From assembly GCF_004340965.1 (NCBI RefSeq), contig NZ_SLYA01000001.1:248001-312000 (forward strand): a stretch of DNA of 64,000 nucleotides, in the 5' to 3' direction. Positions within the stretch are counted from its first letter, which is position 1; the number at the start of each line of letters is the position of its first letter. Under the pieces are notes generated by a model. It did not search any database, was not told where the DNA came from, and saw only the letters and a list, made by a program, of their open reading frames with translations. The stretch comes from Sphingomonas sp. PP-CE-1A-559. Its GTDB lineage: Bacteria > Pseudomonadota > Alphaproteobacteria > Sphingomonadales > Sphingomonadaceae. The position numbers and the translations under genes are program-made. Of this stretch, positions 44,542 through 52,802 are shown piece after piece.

Positions 44542-46209
44542 TCAACTTTGGGAATGTAGCAACAATGAAAACTGCTTTTTAAGCGATCCGCTCATTTGTT
44601 CATCCAGCGTGTCTTGATCTATTAGCTGTTTTACCCAAGATCGACCATGTCCACCTATTTCAGGAGCGTAATTCTCAATCTCGCCCTCCTGAAGTATGAG
44701 GACGCCATTCTTTGCTAAATGATCGATAAGCGAGCGAGCTTGTGATTGGTCATGGCCTTTTGGCAAAAGTCTCAGTCCGGTGGCTTTTAATGACCATGAT
44801 TTACTTAAGCCCTCGGATATTTTCTTCACCGTTCTTATTATATTCGACCGTGATTGATCGTCGTCATCTTCTTGAACTAAATTAACCGCGTCACTAATCT
44901 TTGTGAGAGTTTCGGTGACTGGCGGAATTTTTATGGTTGTCGGAAGGCGATCCAAAAATGACTTATATCCTGAAATATCTATTTTAAGAAGGGAGCAGAC
45001 CTCATCTATAATATTTCTACTCAGTAGAACGTCTATATCGAATACGCATTTTGCGCTGACGCCTAACGCAATCATGCTTCTTAATATTCCTGGCACCGCG
45101 CTCTTTCCGTAGCTTGGTATCCAGAATATCTCGTCCAAAGATAATGTTGGGCTTTTGCTGAGTGCCCATTTGAAAAACATTATATCCGCATCGGCTTCGC
45201 AAATTACAGTTGTGCTATAAAAAAGAGCATCTAGTGCATCTGTGTGAACTAAAAAGGGTTCTCGACCGAATGCCGCTACGGCTGAGCTATCAACGACATG
45301 ATATTTTTTCGGTCTGGAATGGTCAAGATAAACGAACTGAACGTTGGCCGCCTCGGCGGACAGTGCTCCCTTAATAAGATCCGAACTGTGCGTGGCAATA
45401 ATGGCCTGTCTGTTTTGGGAGGTGGCAAGTTCTGCTATTTCTTTGCCCAACCGGAAAGCTTGCGGAGGGTGAAGAAATGCTTCTGGCTCGTCAATCACGG
45501 TAACTGGGCGGGGATCGGCTGAAAAATTCAACAAGATTCCAACGTAAGAACGTATTCCATCACCAAAGGTCGATATTGGCAGCATATTTTGAATTATGTG
45601 CTGTTCATACTCTGCTGAAAGCCTTGGATGACTGGATATATTTCCTAAGTATGCAGTTGTATGACTACCGGTTCGATTAATCCGAACGTTTTTACCAAAC
45701 GCGGCATTAACCTTGTCCGAGAAGTTATACTCCATATCCGGATCAAAAAAGAAAACATGATACGGATGAAGTACGGAGCCTTTGATAACGTCAGGTGAAA
45801 TCGTTTGATTTGATAGTTGAATTCTATTTTCAGCGTTCAGAATTTTAATTAGGTAATCGGGGTGACCGAGTCTGTAGCTTTCGTAGAAATCAGTAGTGTA
45901 TTGTTTTAGTACGGTGGCGCCAGTAACTACATCTTTTGCAAAAGAACTATTTTCGTCTATAAATCTATCTGACAAAAACCCTGTAAAATCCTGCTTCGAT
46001 CCAAGATTACATTCTACCTTGTCAATCCATTTGCTCTTGTTGACTTCTGAAACATGATAATCAACAATTATCTCCCGAAGGAAAGTTGACTTTCCGCCGT
46101 TATTCGGCCCGACTACGAAAGTAGTAGAGCCGCTATTCAGCGAAATACTACTCCCGTCGCGAAGGTGAATTAAACTTATACTAGGAGAATATGAGGCATT
46201 TTTGCTCAC
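44542..46209 (-). CDS. OLD-like ATPase with TOPRIM nuclease domain (putative phage defence)
   Basis: 555 aa. Walker A is G-P-N-N-G-G-K-S-T near 33, an ABC-type signature-like F-G-D-G-I-R-S lies near 218, and Walker B is V-I-D-E-P-E-A-F-L-H-P near 238. A TOPRIM domain follows: Glu in I-C-E-A-D-A-D near 337, D-x-D in V-F-D-I-D near 388, and a late acidic cluster in E-G-E-I-E-N-Y-A-P near 508. This is the architecture of OLD-family nucleases, many of which defend against phages. The gene is about 40% GC against mid-60s around it, with unlike codon use, so it is recently acquired. Its only possible start, GTG 46209, overlaps the nrdB TAG by one base. No partner gene such as a helicase is present. 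Confidence 0.88.
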   Translation of the reverse strand: MSKNASYSPSISLIHLRDGSSISLNSGSTTFVVGPNNGGKSTFLREIIVDYHVSEVNKSKWIDKVECNLGSKQDFTGFLSDRFIDENSSFAKDVVTGATVLKQYTTDFYESYRLGHPDYLIKILNAENRIQLSNQTISPDVIKGSVLHPYHVFFFDPDMEYNFSDKVNAAFGKNVRINRTGSHTTAYLGNISSHPRLSAEYEQHIIQNMLPISTFGDGIRSYVGILLNFSADPRPVTVIDEPEAFLHPPQAFRLGKEIAELATSQNRQAIIATHSSDLIKGALSAEAANVQFVYLDHSRPKKYHVVDSSAVAAFGREPFLVHTDALDALFYSTTVICEADADIMFFKWALSKSPTLSLDEIFWIPSYGKSAVPGILRSMIALGVSAKCVFDIDVLLSRNIIDEVCSLLKIDISGYKSFLDRLPTTIKIPPVTETLTKISDAVNLVQEDDDDQSRSNIIRTVKKISEGLSKSWSLKATGLRLLPKGHDQSQARSLIDHLAKNGVLILQEGEIENYAPEIGGHGRSWVKQLIDQDTLDEQMSGSLKKQFSLLLHSQS

Positions 46210-47264
46210 TATTCAGCCGCCACGTCAGCCGTGGAGAACATATCTCGAACTTCGCTCAGGTCCACATTCGCGATCGGCCCCTTCTTCGCGGTCTGGCGCT
46301 TGTCGAACGAGTCCCAGACGTCGTTCCACTGGCCCTTGGTCGCGGCTTTCGAATACTCGGTGGCGCGCTGTTCGAAGAAGTTGGCGTGCTCGACGCCGTT
46401 GAGCATCGGGGCGAGCCAGGGCAGCGGGTGCTCGTCGATCATGTAGATCGGCTTCAGGCCGAGCTGCGTCATGCGCCAGTCGGCGATGAAGCGGATGTAC
46501 TTCTTGATCTCCTTGGGGGTCATGCCGTTGACCGGGCCCATCTCGAAGGCGAGGTCGATGAAATTGTCCTCGAGGCGGATCGTCGTCTGGCAGACGTCGG
46601 CGATGTCGTCCTTGACCGCCTTGGTCAGGCACTGGCGCTCCTGACAGAAGGTGTGGAACATCTTGATGATGCCCTCGCAGTGGAGGCTCTCGTCGCGGAT
46701 CGACCAGGTGACGATCTGGCCCATGCCCTTCATCTTGTTGAAGCGCGGGAAGTTCATCAGCATCGCGAACGACGCGAACAGCTGGACGCCCTCGGTGAAG
46801 CCGCCGAACATGGCCAGCGTGCGCGCGATGTCCTCGTCGTTGTCGACGGTGAACTGCTGCATGTAGTCATGCTTTTCCTTCATCTCGGCATATTCGAGGA
46901 AGGCGCCGTACTCGCTCTCGGGCATGCCGATAGTGTCGAGCAGATGGCTGTAGGCGGCGATGTGGACCGTCTCCATGTTGCTGAACGAGGTCAGCATCAT
47001 CTTGATCTCGGTCGGCTTGAATACGCGGCCATACTTTTCGTGGTAGCAATCCTGCACCTCGACGTCGGCCTGCGTGAAGAAGCGGAAGATCTGCGTGAGC
47101 AGGTTGCGCTCGTGATCGCTGAGCTTCTGCGCCCAATCGCGGCAATCCTCGCCCAAGGGCACTTCCTCGGGGAGCCAGTGGAGCTGCTGCTGGCGCTTCC
47201 AGAACTCGAACGCCCAGGGGTATTCGAACGGCTTGTACTGCTTGGAGGCGTGAAGGAGGGACAT
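46209..47264 (-). CDS. nrdB: Ribonucleotide reductase class Ia, beta subunit
   Basis: 351 aa, carries the di-iron/tyrosyl radical cofactor used with NrdA to make dNTPs. Metal ligands are visible in A-D-V-E-V-Q-D-C-Y-H-E near 67-77, M-E-T-V-H near 97-101 and D-E-S-L-H-C-E near 193-199. The radical Tyr is in V-H-I-A-A-Y near 105, four residues after the ligand His as in E. coli. It has the usual length. It is not contiguous with nrdA: a small minus-strand gene and a plus-strand gene lie between. The OLD-like gene starts on its stop codon. Confidence 0.96.
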   Translation of the reverse strand: MSLLHASKQYKPFEYPWAFEFWKRQQQLHWLPEEVPLGEDCRDWAQKLSDHERNLLTQIFRFFTQADVEVQDCYHEKYGRVFKPTEIKMMLTSFSNMETVHIAAYSHLLDTIGMPESEYGAFLEYAEMKEKHDYMQQFTVDNDEDIARTLAMFGGFTEGVQLFASFAMLMNFPRFNKMKGMGQIVTWSIRDESLHCEGIIKMFHTFCQERQCLTKAVKDDIADVCQTTIRLEDNFIDLAFEMGPVNGMTPKEIKKYIRFIADWRMTQLGLKPIYMIDEHPLPWLAPMLNGVEHANFFEQRATEYSKAATKGQWNDVWDSFDKRQTAKKGPIANVDLSEVRDMFSTADVAAE

Positions 47265-47326
47265 GGGGTAAGCCTTTCGGGGAATTGGTTTTAAATCGGG
47301 AAACTGGGGAAATCAGGAGGGCGGCG

Positions 47327-47530
47327 TCATGTTTCCAGGCTCCACTGCCACATCGCGGCGGCGGACATCGCGAGAACGATCGCGGCCGAGGTCAGCATGA
47401 TGCCGATCATGCGGAACGCGTAGGTCTGCTGCTCGGTGATGCTCGGGCTGCGCAAACGGAGCAGCATCGCGGTGCCGACGATTCCGAGCACGCCTGCGAC
47501 CACGAACATGATAGCTGAACCATACGTCAT
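47327..47530 (-). CDS. Small membrane protein (two predicted helices)
   Basis: 67 aa, unrecognised. Two hydrophobic stretches (about 6-25 and 42-63) are separated by a basic/polar loop (L-R-L-R-S-P-S-I-T-E-Q-Q), which predicts a hairpin inner-membrane protein. It lies 62 bases upstream of nrdB in the same direction and 56 bases from the divergent DUF2171 gene, so it could be transcribed with nrdB. No strong ribosome binding site is visible, so confidence is moderate. Confidence 0.55.
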   Translation of the reverse strand: MTYGSAIMFVVAGVLGIVGTAMLLRLRSPSITEQQTYAFRMIGIMLTSAAIVLAMSAAAMWQWSLET

Positions 47531-47586
47531 GCGACCAACTCGCCCGGCGCGCGTTCAGCACCCGAACCCAACACAGGAGAACGACC

Positions 47587-47847
47587 ATGGTCGATGCAAC
47601 CAAGATCCAGGAACATGCCGAAGTCATCGGCGCTGACGGCGTCCATGTCGGTACCGTCGACAAGGTCGAAGGCAACCGCATCAAGCTGACCAAGAAGGAC
47701 TCGGGCGCGCAGGTCGTCGAGGGCACGGGCAGCCATGAAGGGCATCATCACTTCATCTCGCTCGGGCTGGTCGCGGATATCGAGGACGGCAAGGTCCGGC
47801 TTTCCGCCAACGCCGACGTGGCGGTGACGTTCGAAGAAGAGGCCTGA
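47587..47847 (+). CDS. DUF2171 domain protein
   Basis: 86-aa cytoplasmic protein of the DUF2171/PRC-barrel-like type. The motif D-G-V-H-V-G-T-V-D-K-V-E-G near 17-29, followed by I-K-L-T-K-K-D-S, is the family hallmark. A His-rich H-E-G-H-H-H-F segment lies at 50-56. AGGAGA sits seven bases before the ATG. Function is unknown; relatives are often stress-associated. It is followed by a good terminator, so it is a single-gene unit. Confidence 0.85.
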   Translation: MVDATKIQEHAEVIGADGVHVGTVDKVEGNRIKLTKKDSGAQVVEGTGSHEGHHHFISLGLVADIEDGKVRLSANADVAVTFEEEA

Positions 47848-47889
47848 CGCGAACGCGGTGCGTATCGAACGCGCCGCATAGCCAGTCCG

Positions 47890-47924
47890 AACCCCGGTCT
47901 GCTTCGCGCGGGCCGGGGTTTTTT
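47890..47924 (+). terminator. Rho-independent terminator after the DUF2171 gene
   Basis: AACCCCGG and CCGGGGTT pair over 8 bases around a 15-base loop, running into six T. It lies 43 bases after the DUF2171 stop. A second GC-rich inverted repeat at about 47935-47962 may serve nrdA from the other strand. Confidence 0.85.
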
Positions 47925-47986
47925 GCGTCAGGCGCCCCCCGGTCCGCGATTGACGGGCCGGGGTCACGCTTGAACGCCGAGAGGCC

Positions 47987-49906
47987 TTACTGGCAGGCAA
48001 GGCACTCATCGTAATCCTTCGACTCGACGTCGATCTGGCGCAGGTCGATGGTGTTGTCCGCCTCGACGCCGCCGGCGAAGCCCGCGCGCTGGACCGACTT
48101 CGAGCGGAGGTAATAGAGCGACTTGATGCCGAGCTCCCATGCGCGGAAGTGGAGCATCAGCAGGTCCCACTTCTCGACGTCGGCGGGGATGAACAGGTTC
48201 AGCGACTGCGCCTGGTCGATGTACGGCGTGCGATCGGCGGCGAGTTCGAGCAGCCAGCGCTGGTCGATCTCGAACGACGTCTTGTAGCAGTCCTTTTCCT
48301 CAACCGAGAGGAAGTCGAGATGCTGGACCGAACCGCCCTGTTCGAGGATCGAGTTCCAGACCGCGTCCGAGTTCTTCGACTTCTCGCTCAGCATCTTTTC
48401 GAGATACGGGTTCTTGATCGAGAAGCTGCCCGAGAGCGTCTTGTGCGTGTAGATGTTCGCCGGGATCGGCTCGATGCACGCCGACGTGCCGCCGCAGATG
48501 ATCGAGATCGACGCGGTCGGTGCGATCGCCATCTTGCAGCTGAACCGCTCCATCGCGCCGACATCGGCGGCATCGGGGCAGGGGCCGCGCTCGATCGCGA
48601 GCTGCATCGAGGCTTCGTTGGCCTGGCTGCTGATGTGCTTGAACATCCGCAGGTTCCACGACTTCGCCATCGCACCCTCGAACGGGATACCGCGGGCCTG
48701 GAGGAAGCTGTGGAAGCCCATGACGCCGAGCCCGACCGAGCGCTCGCGGCCCGCGGAGTAGGCGGCGCGTTCCATGCCGGGTTCGTGGCGGTCGATGTAA
48801 TCCTGCAGCACGTTGTCGAGGAAGCGCATGACGTCCTCGATCAGGCCCTTCTCGTCCTTCCACTGATCCCACGTCTCGAGGTTCAGCGACGACAGGCAGC
48901 ACACGGCGGTACGCTCGTTGCCGAGATGATCCTTGCCGGTCGGCAGCGTGATCTCGGAGCACAGGTTCGAGGTCGAGACCTTAAGGCCCAACTCGCGGTG
49001 ATGCTTGGGCATCGCCTTGTTCACGTGATCGGCGAAGACGATGTACGGCTCGCCGGTCTGGAGGCGGGTCTCGACGAGCTTCTGGAACAGCGAGCGCGCG
49101 TCGACGGTGGCGCGGATCGCCTGGTCCTTCGGCGAGCGGAGGTGCCATTCCTCGCCGTTGCGGACGGCTTCCATGAAGTCGTCGGTGATCAGCACGCCGT
49201 GGTGGAGGTTGAGCGCCTTGCGGTTGAAATCGCCCGAGGGTTTGCGGATTTCGAGGAATTCCTCGATCTCGGGATGCGAGACGTCGAGATAGACCGCGGC
49301 CGAACCGCGACGCAGCGAGCCCTGGCTGATCGCGAGCGTCAGTGAATCCATGACGCGGACGAACGGAATGATGCCGCTGGTCTTGCCGTTGAGGCCGACC
49401 GGCTCGCCGATGCCGCGGACGTTGCCCCAATAGGTGCCGATGCCGCCGCCGCGCGAGGCGAGCCAGACATTCTCGTTCCAGGTGTCGACGATCCCGCCGA
49501 GGCTGTCGGGGACCGAGTTGAGGTAGCACGAGATCGGCAGGCCGCGGCCGGTGCCGCCGTTCGAGAGAACGGGGGTGGCGGGCATGAACCAGAGCTTCGA
49601 GATCGCGTCGTACAGCCGCTGCGCGTGGCCGGCGTCGTCGGCGTAGGCCGACGCAACGCGGACGAACAGGTCCTGGTAGCTCTCGCCCGGGAGCAGGTAG
49701 CGATCCTTGAGCGTGTCCTTGCCGAATTCGGTCAGCAGCGCGTCGCGGCTATGATCGACCTCGACCGGGTAGATCTGCGCGCGCACGGAGTGGCTGTCCT
49801 GCGCCTGGCGGGGTGCCTTCGGAGCCTCGGCTTCGATGGTGGGGGCTGCTTGTTCGATCGTGTCTGTGGTCATGTCGCTATCCCGGCTGCTGTCTCTGAA
49901 ATCCAT
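47987..49906 (-). CDS. nrdA: Ribonucleotide reductase class Ia, alpha subunit
   Basis: 639 aa catalytic subunit. It lacks the N-terminal ATP cone of E. coli NrdA; the core begins near residue 50. Active-site cysteines are seen in L-P-I-S-C-Y-L-N near 126, S-N-L-C-S-E-I-T near 311 (with the neighbouring Glu) and A-V-C-C-L-S-S near 334. The C-terminal redox pair is C-L-A-C in the last five residues. Start ATG 49906 follows AGGAGCGG; the longer frame upstream lacks a site and would run over the LexA box. Absence of the cone suggests no dATP activity control through this subunit. Confidence 0.95.
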   Translation of the reverse strand: MDFRDSSRDSDMTTDTIEQAAPTIEAEAPKAPRQAQDSHSVRAQIYPVEVDHSRDALLTEFGKDTLKDRYLLPGESYQDLFVRVASAYADDAGHAQRLYDAISKLWFMPATPVLSNGGTGRGLPISCYLNSVPDSLGGIVDTWNENVWLASRGGGIGTYWGNVRGIGEPVGLNGKTSGIIPFVRVMDSLTLAISQGSLRRGSAAVYLDVSHPEIEEFLEIRKPSGDFNRKALNLHHGVLITDDFMEAVRNGEEWHLRSPKDQAIRATVDARSLFQKLVETRLQTGEPYIVFADHVNKAMPKHHRELGLKVSTSNLCSEITLPTGKDHLGNERTAVCCLSSLNLETWDQWKDEKGLIEDVMRFLDNVLQDYIDRHEPGMERAAYSAGRERSVGLGVMGFHSFLQARGIPFEGAMAKSWNLRMFKHISSQANEASMQLAIERGPCPDAADVGAMERFSCKMAIAPTASISIICGGTSACIEPIPANIYTHKTLSGSFSIKNPYLEKMLSEKSKNSDAVWNSILEQGGSVQHLDFLSVEEKDCYKTSFEIDQRWLLELAADRTPYIDQAQSLNLFIPADVEKWDLLMLHFRAWELGIKSLYYLRSKSVQRAGFAGGVEADNTIDLRQIDVESKDYDECLACQ

Positions 49907-49922
49907 CGAAACCGCTCCTAGT

Positions 49923-49937
49923 GTTCTGTATTCGTTC
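49923..49937. promoter_or_regulatory. LexA box (SOS operator) upstream of nrdA
   Basis: GTTC-TGTATTC-GTTC is an exact match to the alphaproteobacterial LexA consensus GTTC-N7-GTTC, 17 bases upstream of the nrdA start and next to its ribosome binding site. Binding there should repress nrdA until DNA damage. Confidence 0.7.
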
Positions 49938-50339
49938 GAATCGGCGTCATGTCGCCATGCTACCATCGGGCGAGCTCAAACGGGAGAACAAAAAGTGACC
50001 ATCGCGGCGGTGGAAGGCGCGCTTACGGTCATATCGCATATGGCTATGCGAGGGTTGTTCTACCAGCGATTGGGTCCGCCCCCGAACGCAACCCCAAGAG
50101 ATTGTGCCAAAGCGCGAAGAGACGCAAGGGGGTGCGGGGGTGGTCGAGGGCTCGGTTCGTCGCGTTCGGGTGCGGGTTGGCCGAGCGGCATATTCGCGAC
50201 GCGTGGACTTCTGCGGGGTTCGTGAAGCGCAAGGGGGCGAAGCGGGAACGAAAAATTATTTAAGCGCGGAAGGTGGCAAATGTTGCTTCGAGAAGAGCGA
50301 GTGGAAGCAGGCACTGGATATGGGGGGACCGCCCTCTAG

Positions 50340-50416
50340 TTCCCCCGCGAACGCGGGGGCCCAGGAGCACGAACGTCGTCCTGCTTGATTCCTAGACCCC
50401 CGCCTTCGCGGGGGAA
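50340..50416. repeat. Palindromic repeat family B, copy 1
   Basis: Arms TTCCCCCGCGAACGCGGGGG and CCCCCGCCTTCGCGGGGGAA face each other over 77 bases, and each arm is itself a hairpin. A shorter relative lies at 62899-62955. Confidence 0.8.
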
Positions 50417-50441
50417 CCGTGGTGATGCGAAGATAACCTCA

Positions 50442-50560
50442 AATCACACCACCCCGGCGAAGGCCGGGCCCCAGTTGGGGGAGGTTGCCAACTGAGCGAT
50501 GCGTGTCGTTACTGCGACCTTTCCAACTGGGCCCCGGCCTCCGCCGGGGTGGTGGTGATT
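50442..50560. repeat. Palindromic repeat family A, copy 1
   Basis: Begins CACCACCCCGGCGAAGGCCG and ends with the near-complement CCGGCCTCCGCCGGGGTGGT. The inner arms contain CCCAGTTGG and CCAACTGGGCC. About 119 bases. Further copies are at 53648-53757 and 63021-63130. Confidence 0.85.
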
Positions 50561-50600
50561 GGCGGGAATGGCGGCGATTGGTTGGCGCGCCCGGTCTGCC

Positions 50601-52709
50601 TCAGCCCTCGATCATCGTCCGGATCTGCGTTGCCAGCGCCTCCATCGCGAACGGCTTGGTGATCATCGACATCCCCGGCTCAAGGAAGCCCGACGCCAGC
50701 GCGGCATTCTCCGCATAGCCCGTCATGAACAGCACGCGGAGCCCCGGACGCAGCGCACGACCCGCGTCGGCGACTTGGCGACCGTTCAGTCCGGGCAGGC
50801 CGATGTCGGTGACGAGCAGGTCGACGCGCTCCATCGTACGCAGGCGCTCAAGCCCGGCAGGGCCGTCATGCGCCTCGATCGCTTGATAGCCCAATTCGCC
50901 CAGCACCTCGACGATCAGCGCGCGGACGACCGAATCGTCCTCGACCACCAGCACGATCTCGCCCGCATCGGTGACGTGGTCCTGCGTCAGGCCGGGCAGC
51001 GCCTCGTCCTGCTCCGCTTCGCCGTAATGGCGCGGCAGATACAGCTTGATCGTCGTGCCCTGGCCGAGCTCGCTATAAATCCTCGCATAGCCTTCGGACT
51101 GGCGCGCGAAGCCGTAGATCATCGACAGGCCGAGGCCGGTACCCTGGCCGATCGGCTTGGTGGTGAAGAACGGCTCGAACGCCTTGGCGATCGTGTCGGC
51201 GGACATGCCGGTGCCGGTATCGGACACGCAGATGCACACGTAATGGCCGGGCCGGACGTCGCGCTGGCTGGCCGCGAAATGGTCGTCGAGATGCGCGTTG
51301 CACGTCTCGATCGTCAGCTTGCCCCCATGCGGCATCGCGTCGCGCGCGTTGATGACGAGGTTGAGCAACGAGTTCTCGAGCTGGTTGGGATCGCACAATG
51401 TCGTCCACAGGCCGGCGCCGAGCACCGTCTCGAGTTCGATCTGCTCGCCAGTCGTGCGGCGGAGCAGGTCCTCGAGCGAGGTGACGAGCGGGTTGACCTT
51501 GACCGGGCGCGGATCGAGCGGCTGGCGACGCGAAAACGCCAGCAGGCGGTGGGTGAGCGACGCGGCGCGGTTCGCGGCGGTGGTCGCGCCGGTGATGAAG
51601 CGATCGAGTTCGCTTACCCGACCTTGCGTGATGCGGCGCTGGACGATCTCCAGGCTGCCGGTGATGCCCTGGAGCAGGTTGTTGAAGTCATGCGCGATGC
51701 CGCCTGTCAGCTGGCCGACCGCCTCCATCTTCTGTGCCTGGCGAAGTGCCTCCTGCGCCTCGACCAGCTCCTGCGTACGATCGCGGACGCGTTGTTCGAG
51801 GTCGGCGTTGAGCGATTGCAGGTCGCGTTCGAGCCGCTTGCGATCGGTGACGTCCGCCCCCTCGACGAAGATGCCGACGACCGCGCCGGTCGCGTCGCGA
51901 ATCGGTTGATAGACGAAATCGAGATAGCGATCGTCGATCGCGCCGCCGGGTTCGGCCTGTACCGCATAGAGCATGTCGCGCGCGGTAAAGGCATCGCCGC
52001 TCGCGAACACGCCGTCGAGCAGATCGAGAAACCCCTGTTCGACCGCGTCGGGCAACGCTTCGGCAACGGTTCGACCCAGCATCTTTCGGTGACCGACCAG
52101 CTTGTCGTAGCCGGGGTTGGTCAGCTCGAACCGGTGCTCGGGCCCACGCAACATCGCCATGAAGGTCGGCGCCTGCGCGAACATCTGGCCCATCCGTTCG
52201 CGTTCGTCACGCAGCGCGCGCTCTGCCAGGACCCGTTCGGTGCTTTCGTAGGTCGAGCAGAACATGCCCGCGACGGCGCCGCTCTCGTCCCGCACCGGCG
52301 AGTAGGAGAAAGTGAACCACGCTTGTTCGTCATATCCCTTGCGATTGGTGACGAGAGGCAGGTTCTCGAAGAACGAGGCTTCCCCCGCCAGCGCCTTGTT
52401 GACGAGCGGGCTGATGTCCGCCCACACGTCGCCCCAGATGTCGTTGAACCGTCGACCCAATGCGTGCGGATGCTTGTCGTGCAGCAGGCGCGCATAGTGA
52501 TCGTTGTAGAGGAAACCCAACTCCGGGCCCCAGGCGGCGAACATCGCAAATTCCGACGCGAGCATCAGCGAGACGATCGAGCGAAGCGACTGCGGCCAGC
52601 CTTCGATCGGGCCGAGCGGCGACGACGACCAGTCGTGGGCGCGGATCATCGCGGCAATCTCGCCGCCGCCGGTCAGGAAATCCGCGTCCGCCGGGATATC
52701 GGTCTTCAT
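50601..52709 (-). CDS. Hybrid sensor histidine kinase with PAS domains and receiver
   Basis: 702 aa, no membrane segments, so a cytoplasmic sensor. Two PAS-type domains (about 20-165 and 180-310) are followed by a short coiled coil. The HisKA domain has phospho-acceptor His in G-G-I-A-H-D-F-N-N near 339. The HATPase has N-box N-L-V-I-N-A-R-D, G1 D-T-G-T-G-M and G2 G-Q-G-T-G-L-G-L. The C-terminal receiver has the acceptor Asp in V-T-D-I-G-L-P near 635 and Lys in I-T-K-P-F. The internal receiver implies a phosphorelay or autoregulation. No response regulator is adjacent. ATG 52709 follows AAGGACC. The signal is unknown. Confidence 0.93.
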   Translation of the reverse strand: MKTDIPADADFLTGGGEIAAMIRAHDWSSSPLGPIEGWPQSLRSIVSLMLASEFAMFAAWGPELGFLYNDHYARLLHDKHPHALGRRFNDIWGDVWADISPLVNKALAGEASFFENLPLVTNRKGYDEQAWFTFSYSPVRDESGAVAGMFCSTYESTERVLAERALRDERERMGQMFAQAPTFMAMLRGPEHRFELTNPGYDKLVGHRKMLGRTVAEALPDAVEQGFLDLLDGVFASGDAFTARDMLYAVQAEPGGAIDDRYLDFVYQPIRDATGAVVGIFVEGADVTDRKRLERDLQSLNADLEQRVRDRTQELVEAQEALRQAQKMEAVGQLTGGIAHDFNNLLQGITGSLEIVQRRITQGRVSELDRFITGATTAANRAASLTHRLLAFSRRQPLDPRPVKVNPLVTSLEDLLRRTTGEQIELETVLGAGLWTTLCDPNQLENSLLNLVINARDAMPHGGKLTIETCNAHLDDHFAASQRDVRPGHYVCICVSDTGTGMSADTIAKAFEPFFTTKPIGQGTGLGLSMIYGFARQSEGYARIYSELGQGTTIKLYLPRHYGEAEQDEALPGLTQDHVTDAGEIVLVVEDDSVVRALIVEVLGELGYQAIEAHDGPAGLERLRTMERVDLLVTDIGLPGLNGRQVADAGRALRPGLRVLFMTGYAENAALASGFLEPGMSMITKPFAMEALATQIRTMIEG

Positions 52710-52802
52710 CTCAGGTCCTTGGGGCATGTGTCGGCGACAGTCCGGCAAACCCGATACCCGTTGATCGCGGCATTATCCATTGTTCGGACTATCATAGGTT
52801 AG

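Larger units (their letters stand above)
49938..50600. other. Long intergenic region upstream of nrdA
   Basis: No gene is supported; the open frames here have no ribosome binding sites or recognisable products. It contains a perfect 7+7 inverted repeat at 50034-50051 (TCGCATA-N4-TATGCGA), then two palindromic repeats listed separately (50340-50416 and 50442-50560). The nrdA promoter should be in the first 150 bases. Confidence 0.5.

Noticed and set aside
47552..47566. GTTC-N7-GAAC near the small membrane gene as a LexA box
   Set aside because: The alphaproteobacterial box is a direct repeat (GTTC-N7-GTTC); this is an inverted arrangement and probably chance.
49949..50263. 104-codon frame upstream of nrdA
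   Set aside because: Arg/Gly-rich text, no ribosome binding site, and it overlaps the presumed promoter region.
50559..52802. 747-codon plus-strand frame opposite the histidine kinase
   Set aside because: Antisense shadow; the minus strand shows full kinase and receiver motifs.
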